DNA of 21,613 nt from a virus. The stretch covers positions 1 through 21,613 of IMG/VR virus record IMGVR_UViG_3300030102_000651; one strand, 5' to 3'. The notes beneath the pieces were generated by a model that was given only the letters and a program-made list of their open reading frames with translations, was not told where the DNA came from and did not search any database. Shown here one piece after another: positions 1 through 8,200 of the stretch; the first letter of the stretch is position 1; the number at the start of each line of letters is the position of its first letter. Both the position numbers and the translations under genes were made by a program.

Positions 1-1
1 A

Positions 2-1492
2 GCAGATAAGGACATACCTTCCGCACCCAAAAGTCCCTTTTCTCCAATAACAGAGAGAGATTTATCAGATCCTAGTGGTAAGCCGTATGGTGTAGATACC
101 ACTCCTGCGGAGAAGCCAAAAAGTAAAACTCAAGAAGTGTTATCTTCTGCTAAAGAAGTTGTCGAAGCTATGTCACCTTTAACAAAAAAAGCTTTAAATG
201 CTCCTTTAGTTGAAACCGCAAAAGATTTAGGCGTTAATTTAATGGCAGGAGGTGTTGAGGAGACTGCTTTGATCGTAGGAGGTATCGGAAGAGGTGCGGA
301 TGAAGCTGCAGAAATAGCACGAAGAAATATCATGGCAGCTCCTACAAGTACTCCTCTACAGTTAAGTTTGATGGCGCTTGATGTTGCAGATAGGTTTTTC
401 CCTAAAAAAAATCTGTACCCCATAGATAGAGGGGCTTTTGGTTCTATTAACATAGGAAAAAATCTAACAAAAGACGTAAAAGAATACCTTATGACTACGT
501 CTGATGAGCTTAAAGAATTTATATCTCCTGAGATGGCTTTAAGACAGGCATGGGCATTACCTAAACAAGGAACGACGATAGAAGAAATACGAACTGGGAA
601 AGCCGTAGACAGGTTGGGTAGACCCTTTGGAAAAGGAGACCCTCTTGCTACGTTTATGAATGGGTCTCAAGAATTTGCAGACATAATGGTAGATATGACG
701 CTAGTGGCTTTAAACCCTGTTTTGGGGGGTATCGCTGCTTTTACATCAAGTTCTGCCGCTGCGTATGATGAGTCTGCTAGTGAGATAGAAAAAACTATAA
801 ACGACGCATACAAAACAGGAGAGTTACAAAAAACCGACTCTTTCAAGGCGTTAGCAGAAAAATACGGTAGTGAAGAAAAAGCTTTACAACTAATCAAAAG
901 TAAAGCTGATGACTATGCAAAAGTCGCAGGGTCTGTTGGAGGTCTTACCGACTTAATTATGAGTAAGTTAGCTTTAGCTACAGGAGTAAAAGACAACCTT
1001 GGAGTAGTGACTTCTGCCGTTACAAAAGTTACGGGTGGAACTCTTACCGAGATGACAACTGAAGGACTTTTTGAGCAAAGACTGACAAACGAAGCTACAA
1101 AGTTTTTAGGTACTGATCCTTTTGACCAGGTTGGTGAAGTAATGCTTCTGGCGGCAGTTCCTGGAGGTACAGCAGGCACTATCGGTGCTACCACAGATAT
1201 AGTGGGTAGCGCTAATTTTGACTTTCCAAGCGATGCTCAAGCTAAGTTTGAAACTATAGATCCTACTACTAGCAAACCTTTGACCACTGCATATACCCCT
1301 CCTGACGTATCACTGCCTGGTACTAGTCCTGTAAAACCTGTGATAACACCTGAAACTGTTACTAGTGAAGACATAGCTATAGCTGTGCAGACGTTAGAAG
1401 ATGCAGGTATAAGAAGCAAAGACATACAAGAAGACATTTTAACATTAGCAGGGTTTCTTCCCCCCAAAACTCAAGGCTCTGCCTGTTGGTAG
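2..1492 (+). CDS. Large internal virion / DNA-ejection-type protein, 5' end outside window
   Basis: The reading frame is open from the first bases of the window, so the N-terminus is missing; the GTG at 137 is only an internal codon. I recognise no catalytic motif. The part encoded by about 660-1190 is rich in Gly, Ala and hydrophobic residues, with amphipathic helices (FADIMVDMTL, NPVLGGIAAF, GSVGGLTDLI, AVPGGTAGTIG) broken by charged stretches. The same pattern occurs near the N-terminus of the 2166-aa protein encoded downstream, and similar stretches are common in large injected phage proteins. It is first in a run of rightward virion-type genes. It stops at TAG 1490-1492, just after a C6A4 run, and the next frame continues with a plausible C-terminal domain, so the intact product is probably longer. 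A role in DNA ejection or in the capsid interior is inferred. Confidence 0.7.
   Translation, partial: ADKDIPSAPKSPFSPITERDLSDPSGKPYGVDTTPAEKPKSKTQEVLSSAKEVVEAMSPLTKKALNAPLVETAKDLGVNLMAGGVEETALIVGGIGRGADEAAEIARRNIMAAPTSTPLQLSLMALDVADRFFPKKNLYPIDRGAFGSINIGKNLTKDVKEYLMTTSDELKEFISPEMALRQAWALPKQGTTIEEIRTGKAVDRLGRPFGKGDPLATFMNGSQEFADIMVDMTLVALNPVLGGIAAFTSSSAAAYDESASEIEKTINDAYKTGELQKTDSFKALAEKYGSEEKALQLIKSKADDYAKVAGSVGGLTDLIMSKLALATGVKDNLGVVTSAVTKVTGGTLTEMTTEGLFEQRLTNEATKFLGTDPFDQVGEVMLLAAVPGGTAGTIGATTDIVGSANFDFPSDAQAKFETIDPTTSKPLTTAYTPPDVSLPGTSPVKPVITPETVTSEDIAIAVQTLEDAGIRSKDIQEDILTLAGFLPPKTQGSACW
1449..1492 (+). other. Candidate +1 frameshift site or sequence error at C6A4 run
   Basis: The upstream frame reads CTT CCC CCC AAA ACT and ends at TAG 1490-1492. 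The frame one base ahead opens after a TAG at 1446-1448 and continues without a stop to 1835. A change of frame therefore has to occur within 1449-1489, where the only obvious slippery sequence is CCCCCCAAAA (1460-1469). A +1 shift there gives GFLPPKLKALPVGSNTTL and joins the two ORFs. It could be programmed frameshifting on proline codons, a real mutation, or one extra C from sequencing; the sequence alone does not decide. Confidence 0.5.
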
Positions 1493-1550
1493 TAACACTA
1501 CGCTAGATGCTAGGACAGATGCGAGAACAGATACTACAACAGATACAACA

Positions 1551-1835
1551 GTGAACACTCGCCCGACAACCACTACGACTACCACTACAACTACAACTCC
1601 AGCAGGGTTGGGGTTAGGTCTAGACTTAGGACTACCTTCTCAGCTCGGATTAGGACTACAACAAGTAAAGGTAGAAACGCCAGATCCTGCAGAAATAGAC
1701 TATTTTTATGATTTTAGTAGTATTTTTGCAACGCCCGAACAAGAAAAATTGTTTACTCGACCGTATAGAACGTATAATAATAGAGTACAGGACTCTACAG
1801 ATGAGTTGTTAAGGCTTATTGGAGGCATGGCATAG
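1551..1835 (+). CDS. C-terminal part of virion protein (Thr-rich linker plus conserved tail)
   Basis: An 11-Thr run and a GL-rich stretch (LGLGLDLGLPSQLGLGL) lead into a compact C-terminal segment, DYFYDFSSIFATPEQEKLF, of a kind I associate with the ends of phage virion proteins. The only in-frame start is GTG 1551, and no purine-rich ribosome binding site precedes it. The frame is already open from 1449 and encodes NTTLDARTDARTDTTTDTT before the GTG. This argues that the segment is the C-terminus of the preceding gene, reached by a frame change near 1460-1469, and not an independent gene. It ends at TAG 1833-1835, overlapping the next start by one base. GTG 1551 is given as the minimal start; the function is unknown. 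Confidence 0.5.
   Translation: MNTRPTTTTTTTTTTTPAGLGLGLDLGLPSQLGLGLQQVKVETPDPAEIDYFYDFSSIFATPEQEKLFTRPYRTYNNRVQDSTDELLRLIGGMA
1566..1598 (+). repeat. ACN codon run encoding 11 threonines
   Basis: Eleven consecutive threonine codons (aca, acc, act, acg in mixed order) form a low-complexity linker, with further Thr/Asp-rich sequence (TDARTDTTTDTT) just upstream. The codons are mixed and not a pure triplet repeat, which suggests selection for a flexible Thr-rich linker and not only replication slippage. Confidence 0.75.
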
Positions 1836-2656
1836 TGGCAGAAAAACAAAAAGATTCTAAAATAGGAGCTTTTTTTAAAAGCATTTTACCTAGTGAAAAA
1901 ACTGTGGGGAGTCTTTTATACACAGATGGCGAGTTAGACCTTAAAAAACTAGGTGGTATTTTTGGGGCAGGAGCAGGAGCTTTAGGGCTTTTTGATAGAA
2001 ACATGCCAACTGTGGGGTATCAAGGTTCTATTCCAGAATATACGGCTATTAGAGAGCCTGTTTCTTTTACAGATGATTTAAACAGAAGACCTGGAAGTGG
2101 GGGACGACGATACTTTTCTGATGTCACTTATGCTCCTGAAGGAGATACATCGGCAGCACAAACCGCTGCTAGTGAACAAGCATTGGGGTTACAGGCTTTA
2201 AACTTAGCAAATCCTTTCCGACAAGACAGACCTGCATCTGTTGTACCTGATGTTCCTGTAACACAAGGTATAGCTACAGCCACTAATACGTCAACACCAA
2301 CGTTTACGTCTCCATATGCAAAAGAATTAGCGGATGCTGCCGCGTCTGTTATGGCAAGTTCTCCATATAGAATGGCTGCTGGAGGCATCGCTCAGTTAAG
2401 AAAAGGTAGATATTTAGACGGTGATACTGATGGTATGGCAGATGAAGTACCTGCTATGATAGATAATGAACAACCAGCCGCTTTGAGTGATGGGGAGTTT
2501 GTTATACCTGCGGATGTTGTAAGTCACTTAGGTAATGGTAACTCAGACGCAGGGGCTAAAGAGTTAGAAACAATGATGGACAAGGTGCGTATGGCACGAA
2601 CAGGTACTAAGAAACAAGCACCTGCGATAGACCCAGAAAAATTTTTACCGACGTAG
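1835..2656 (+). CDS. Conserved phage virion-associated protein with DGEFVIPADVVSHLGNG motif
   Basis: This 273-aa protein starts at GTG 1835 inside the upstream stop (TAGTG), with a GGAGG ribosome binding site at 1821-1825. The N-terminal half is low-complexity (GAGAGALGLFDR, then PTVGYQGSIPEY). From about residue 185 comes a conserved block: AAGGIAQLRKG, then DGDTDGMADE (195-204), then DGEFVIPADVVSHLGNG, and a Lys/Arg-rich end. I recognise this block from structural regions of many podophage genomes, but I know no proven function. Asp195, 197, 199 and 203 are spaced like a DxDxDGxxD calcium loop, a reading that is inference. Its position between virion genes suggests a structural or ejection-associated protein. 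Confidence 0.7.
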   Translation: MAEKQKDSKIGAFFKSILPSEKTVGSLLYTDGELDLKKLGGIFGAGAGALGLFDRNMPTVGYQGSIPEYTAIREPVSFTDDLNRRPGSGGRRYFSDVTYAPEGDTSAAQTAASEQALGLQALNLANPFRQDRPASVVPDVPVTQGIATATNTSTPTFTSPYAKELADAAASVMASSPYRMAAGGIAQLRKGRYLDGDTDGMADEVPAMIDNEQPAALSDGEFVIPADVVSHLGNGNSDAGAKELETMMDKVRMARTGTKKQAPAIDPEKFLPT

Positions 2657-2665
2657 GGAGTAATT

Positions 2666-3508
2666 ATGGCTACAAATGATGAAAGATTAGGTACAGAATC
2701 CTCACTAACGACTTATGCAGGTCCTTACGTTACTGACATGTTAGGTAGGGGAGAAGCCCTTGCTGACTTACCATACGAGGGGTATACAGGTCCTTTAACA
2801 GCAGGTCCATCTGATCTACAAACCAAGGCTTTTGAAGGTATAGGTAGTCTGGACATACCAACAGAAGGTATGGGAGCGTTTACTCCAGACACATTTACAG
2901 CAGAGATGGCTTCTCAGTATATGAATCCGTATTTAGATGCTGTATTAGCGCCTCAACTAGAAGAAGCAAGAAGACAGTCGCAGATATCTGCTCTTGAAGA
3001 TAGAACAAGATTAACTCAAGCAGGGGCGTATGGGGGTAGTAGGCAAGCCATAATGGATGCAGAGCGAGATAGAAATTTACAACAAAACTTATCTACCATA
3101 ACAGGACAGGGTTACTCCGATGCATTTACCAAAGGCTTAGATCAGTTTAACATAGAGCAAAATAGAGCTAGAGACGTACAAAATGACTTGAACAAGTATG
3201 GTTTAGGAGCATTAGGTCTGACAGCTGAATTTGGAGACATCCAACAAGGTATAGAGCAAGCTGGAATAGACGCAGACAAACTTCAGTTTGAAGAGGAACG
3301 GGACTTTCCTTATAAAGCGGTTCAATTTATGCAATCTTTATTGCAAGAGTTACCTCTTGAAACACAAGAATATTTATATTCACAGCCATCATTCTTACAA
3401 AGTGCAGCGGGAGGGTCTGCAGATGTCATGGCATTTATAGATGATTTAATGGGTACTGATAGTAAGGATATAACATTAAAAGATTTTCTTGACAGGTATT
3501 TTGGATAA
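2666..3508 (+). CDS. Phage virion / tail-associated protein (YMNPY...GAYGGSRQAI family)
   Basis: A 280-aa protein starting at ATG 2666 after a GGGAG ribosome binding site, nine bases after the previous stop. The N-terminus has YEGYTGPLTAGPSDLQTKAF. The middle has a helical segment beginning QYMNPYLDAVLAPQLEEA and running through LTQAGAYGGSRQAI, with many Gln, Arg and Asp residues. The tail ends in a helical acidic segment (TLKDFLDRYFG). The MNPY...AFGGSR-type pattern is one I associate with tail-associated or internal proteins in podophages. No enzyme motif, signal peptide or transmembrane segment is visible. It sits two bases ahead of the next virion gene, so the two are surely cotranscribed. 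The exact role is unknown. Confidence 0.7.
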   Translation: MATNDERLGTESSLTTYAGPYVTDMLGRGEALADLPYEGYTGPLTAGPSDLQTKAFEGIGSLDIPTEGMGAFTPDTFTAEMASQYMNPYLDAVLAPQLEEARRQSQISALEDRTRLTQAGAYGGSRQAIMDAERDRNLQQNLSTITGQGYSDAFTKGLDQFNIEQNRARDVQNDLNKYGLGALGLTAEFGDIQQGIEQAGIDADKLQFEEERDFPYKAVQFMQSLLQELPLETQEYLYSQPSFLQSAAGGSADVMAFIDDLMGTDSKDITLKDFLDRYFG

Positions 3509-3510
3509 AA

Positions 3511-5220
3511 ATGAGTTTAGATTCAGAAATAAAAAGTAGAGAACTAGCTCTTGGTAGTTTAAACCCTCAACAGCTAACATCTAGACTACGACGTGGTGGA
3601 GGGGGGTTACTGGATGCTTTGGCTACACAGAAGATTTTATCTCAAAAAGAAGCATTTAAAAGAGACTTTGCTATGCAAATGGAAAACAGTCCAAAAACCA
3701 TAGCCCAAAAGAATGAAGAAAAATTAATGGCAGATGCTATGCCTTCTCAAACAGATGTGGTGCAGGGGCTAGCGGGGGTATTAAGAAATAAACAAAAAAG
3801 ACAAAATGCTAATGCTAAGATGTTAGCAGGTATAGACCCACGTAAACTAAAAGCCCTAGCAAAAAGAGGCATACCTGGCGCACCTGTGCCACGAGTGCAA
3901 AAAGCAGCACAGGGCGGTATTGTTGGGTTTAACGAAGGCAATCGAGTTCTGGGGGGCAACCAAGTTATGGGTTTGTCAGGTATGGATAGGACAGGGTCTA
4001 ATGATCCTACTTTTAGAAGCCTTACAGAACAATTTCCAAATAACCCAGTGCTAGGGGAAGTCCCAGAAATGACAGACCCTGGGGTATTAATTGCTGAAAT
4101 GGGGACAAAAGCGTTTGATTTCCTTAAAAATAACCCTGCCGAAGCAGCTGCTATAGGAGCAATTGCCATACCAGGTGTGGGACTTGCCCTTAGAGTTGGT
4201 AAAGGAGCCGTTAATTTCGGTAAATTTCTTTTATCTAACGGAGCAAAACTTGTCAAAAATTACCCAAAAACATCTGCTGTAGCTGGAGCTGCAGGAGCAT
4301 TCGCAGGACAAGATGCTATAAATCCTTTACTTGAAGATCCTGTTAAGACTATGAAGTCCGTAGGTGAATATGCTCTAGATGTTGGGAAAGGTATAGCTAC
4401 TTTACCTAAAACAGCCTATGAAGGGACAAGAGATTTATTAGGCATAGAAAGCCCAGGGTTGTTTACACCAAGTGCCAATCCTGCCTCCAAAACCTCTCCA
4501 GGAGACACGACAACAACTGATGCTCCTACACAAGAATACTACGGACCTCCTGGATTTCAAAATATCATAGAACCACAAACAGTAACTGAAGAAAAGCCAA
4601 CACCAAAGGTGACAGGTGACGAAACACCAGCACAACGTAGAGAAAAAGAGGCTATTGTAGACGATAGACTTAACGATCTGACCAGTAAGCTTGCTCGTTA
4701 TGCTACAGGTAAAGGTGGGCCTGGAAGTTACGCAATGGCTAGTAAGGCAGAAGATAAGTTTGTATTTGACCAAAAACTTAAGTTACAATCCATGAGATTT
4801 AAGGAGATGGAGCTTCGGGCGCGGTTTGAATTAAACAACATACGTAGAGATCAGCTAACGCAAAACTTCTTCCTAAGTCAGATAGACAGTTTAAATAAAA
4901 ATATACTAAGCGGTATAGAGGCACATCAAAAAAGCCCTTATTATCAAACACAAAGTCTCCAACTATCTCCGTTATATGTAGAATTACAAAAAGAAATGGG
5001 TAAGAAGAAACCTAACCAAGCTGAAATAGATAGAATACAAAACGAGATAGACGCTGTAGAAAAAAGACTTAAGGTAGGTCGAGATGAGATTATAGGTGGT
5101 CTTGTAGCAGAAAAGAAAGCTCTTATGGATAAATTTAAAGACTTATACCCAGGTGCTACACCGTATACCGAGACTAAAAAAGATTTTAATTTAAAAGATA
5201 AACGAACTTTAGGGCAGTAG
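3511..5220 (+). CDS. Putative internal virion protein with hydrophobic core and C-terminal coiled coil
   Basis: A 569-aa protein starting two bases after the preceding stop, with only a weak ribosome binding site, so coupled translation is likely. It has a helical charged N-terminus (1-130), a GGIVGFNEGN motif (135-144), and a Gly/Ala/Val-rich hydrophobic stretch about residues 205-275 (AAAIGAIAIPGVGLAL, AVAGAAGAFAG). A Pro/Thr-rich linker (about 325-370) follows, then a long charged helical C-terminus that looks coiled-coil (about 400-560). Such an arrangement suits a protein that inserts into or crosses the envelope during DNA ejection, or a tape-measure-like protein. No enzymatic motif is seen. 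The function is inferred from layout and neighbours only. Confidence 0.7.
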   Translation: MSLDSEIKSRELALGSLNPQQLTSRLRRGGGGLLDALATQKILSQKEAFKRDFAMQMENSPKTIAQKNEEKLMADAMPSQTDVVQGLAGVLRNKQKRQNANAKMLAGIDPRKLKALAKRGIPGAPVPRVQKAAQGGIVGFNEGNRVLGGNQVMGLSGMDRTGSNDPTFRSLTEQFPNNPVLGEVPEMTDPGVLIAEMGTKAFDFLKNNPAEAAAIGAIAIPGVGLALRVGKGAVNFGKFLLSNGAKLVKNYPKTSAVAGAAGAFAGQDAINPLLEDPVKTMKSVGEYALDVGKGIATLPKTAYEGTRDLLGIESPGLFTPSANPASKTSPGDTTTTDAPTQEYYGPPGFQNIIEPQTVTEEKPTPKVTGDETPAQRREKEAIVDDRLNDLTSKLARYATGKGGPGSYAMASKAEDKFVFDQKLKLQSMRFKEMELRARFELNNIRRDQLTQNFFLSQIDSLNKNILSGIEAHQKSPYYQTQSLQLSPLYVELQKEMGKKKPNQAEIDRIQNEIDAVEKRLKVGRDEIIGGLVAEKKALMDKFKDLYPGATPYTETKKDFNLKDKRTLGQ

Positions 5221-5221
5221 T

Positions 5222-8200
5222 ATGCCTACCTATGAAATATACAAAAAAGATGGTACGCCCGTAAGGGTAGAAGGACCAGAAGGAGCTTCTACCGAAGAAC
5301 TTGTTGAACTATATCTATCTAAAAAGGACAAACCAATAACTCGCTCTGACATAATGAAAGAGTACAGAGCCAGAGCAGAAGAAATACGAAGACGTACTCC
5401 CTTAACTATAGGGGAACAGGTAGGAGAAGGTTTCAAAGGTGTAGGTAGCGGTATAGCTAACTTACTAGAAAGCGGTGCATTAGGTGCGGCTACTATACTA
5501 CCTGAAAAAGGAGAGTTAGCTCTTAGAGAAAAAATACAGAGCGCAGGAGATGTGGTTCAAGATTACTTAGCCCCTGATGAGAGGGTTGGAGGTATATCTA
5601 CTGCTATCCCTAGAAAGTTTGGTGAAGCTCTAGGGTCTTTTGGAGGCATATTAGGAGCTTCTATAATAAACCCCATAGCAGGTGGGGCTTTGGCTGTTGG
5701 AGCAGGGGCAGGGGAAGCTAGTGAACGGGCTAGGGAAGGAGAGGCTACAGAAGAAGAACGAGCTACAGCATCTAAACTTGGTGCAGTGGTAGGAGCTTCA
5801 GAACTTATAAACCCACTAAGAATAATTAAAACCTTCAAAGCTTTCCGCTCTGCTGTAGGTGATGAAGTGACCACAGACATAGTATCAAAAGGTAGACGTA
5901 TCCTTAGAGAAGCAGGGTTGGAAGGACTGCAGGAATTTAGCGCAGGTGTTGCGCAAAACTTTATAGAGAGAGGTATATATAACCCAGAGCAAGGCGCATT
6001 TGAAGGATCAAAAGAAGCGTTTGGTTATGGCGCAGGTGTAGGCGGGTTTGTACAAGCTATTGTAGAAATGATAGCCCCAAGAAGAAGAGGTGTAAGAGAT
6101 GATACAGAGACTGACGACGCAGGAAGTGGAACTCGCCCTGGAGACGATACACAACGCGAGGAAGGCGGTCCTACCGATAAAAATGTTGCCGATGCCGTTG
6201 AGGAGGTTACAGCCTCTGGATTGGATACTACTGGAACAACTACTGGACCTAACAATGTGGGAAAAGGAGCAAAAGACGTTACACTAGAAGAGGAAAAAGC
6301 AGATCCAAGGAATCTTACTGAAGAAGAAAAAATTGAAGCTAAGAAAATTAAAAAGGAGATAGAGAAAAGAAGGAAGGCGAAAACAAAAGAGGGTTCAGGG
6401 ATTACTACAGAAGCGCAGGAGCTATTAAATAAGATAGAAGGAGGCGTTCTACCCGCGTTAAACAATAATGTAAAAAGAATTTTACGTGCGAACGGTATTA
6501 AGGTTGGCAAAAATACAAAACCTGAAGATGCTATCAATGAGTTACGAGCTAAAGTTACTCAGCCAAAAGATACGGAAAAGAAGGTAGAGTTTAAAGACGT
6601 ACCTGTAGAACAAGACCCTGTAAAACGATACTCAGGAGTTACTCCCACCGCAGCTAGGTTAATATCTAGGCTTGATGAAGAAGGGATATCCACTACAAGT
6701 TTTGCTGTTACTCCTGAAATGAGACGGGCTATGAAAGCCAATGGCCTAGATGTTCCTGTAGGTATGACACAAGCAGAAGCTTTAGAAGCCCTACGAGAGA
6801 AAGGTGAAAGTGAGTCTACGCCCCCAAAAAAGGAAGTGGTATTTAAGGATAAGAAAGAGGAAGAAGGACCTGAAGCAGGGTTTGTTGATACAACAAAACA
6901 AGGAAAAACTGTTGTAGAAGAAGATAATATAGATGACGAAGATGCGTATGCTCAGGTTGAAGAAGCTTTTTCAGATAAAGTAGATGAAACAGATCCTTTT
7001 AGAATATCAAAAGAAACCATAAGACAAGAATTTAAACCTAGGTTTAAAGAGTTGGATGACACATTCCTACCTCAAATAGACCAAATTGTAAAAGAAAAAG
7101 GCGGTAAGTCTTCGGAAGCTATCGCTATAAGAGACCAATACAACAGTGCTAGAAGAACATTATTAGGACAACTAACCAAAGCAATATCTGACGCTGCAGT
7201 CAAGATTAGAAGGGGTGGGACAGAACCACAAGAGCTTACAACACCAGGAGGTAAAAAATATACAGTTGTCAAATATGATCCTAAGAAAAGACCAAAGGCT
7301 TTAAAAATTGACGACGCAGCAGATGTAAAACGTAGTGTGCAGAACCAAAAAGCGCAGATAGCAAAAGAACAAAGAGATAAAAAAGCTGATGAGGCTTTGG
7401 ATGCACTTGCTAGAAAGCAAGAACAAGAGAAACGAGTAAAAGATAGGGCGAAAGTAAAAGATTTAACCCAAAAACATACAGCTTGGTTTGAACAAAACGC
7501 TTCTGATGACGATGCTTTAATAGATAAAAACTTCTTTAAAGGTACAAAGGAAGTAGAAGACGATACAAACGCTAGAGATAAAGCCACATTGATTAGTCTG
7601 GCTATAGGGCAAACAAAAGTAAAAGATAAGGACAGACCTGCAGAAGCCGCAAGGGATTATCTTCAAAGATACAGTAATACAGCTTATGCCTTGGAGGTCA
7701 TAGCACATGACATGATTCTGCAGGATATTGAACTGGTAAAGAAAAAAGATAAAGATGGTAAGGTGATGAAAGATGCCATTTCAGGCAGGGTTAAGTATAA
7801 AGAAAAGGTCACACCCATAGAGAAATACAGACGACCTGATGATTTTCTTAAGATGGAAAAAAGAATAGGACCTGTATCAGAAACTGAACAGTTATTTTTA
7901 GCCGCGGAAAGAATCCGTAAAGGCACAGGGCAGATACGAGCAAATAACGCTGTAAAATGGATGAAAGATAATGCCCCATCAGCATACAAAACAATACTAA
8001 AGTTAAAACAGGCAGAAGTAAACGAACGAGCTAAAATATCAAGACAGATAAATAGTGATTCAAGTATACTTGCTAATTTAGGTACAAAGAAAACAGCCGT
8101 TGATGCTGATGGTAACTTATACAGTACAGACGCTAATGCTGATTTTCTGAATATACGTACAAGTGAAGTTCTTGGTATGAGTATAAAGTTTCACCCCGAT

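Noticed and set aside
1551-1661. Thr and Gly-Leu repeat tract as a CRISPR-like or tandem repeat array
   Set aside because: Repeats are at the codon level with variable third bases and no spacers; it is a low-complexity protein linker.
6025-6537. 170-aa and similar long antisense frames under the giant virion gene
   Set aside because: Ser/Phe/Leu-rich translations typical of the reverse complement of Lys/Glu-rich coding sequence; no ribosome binding sites or recognisable motifs.
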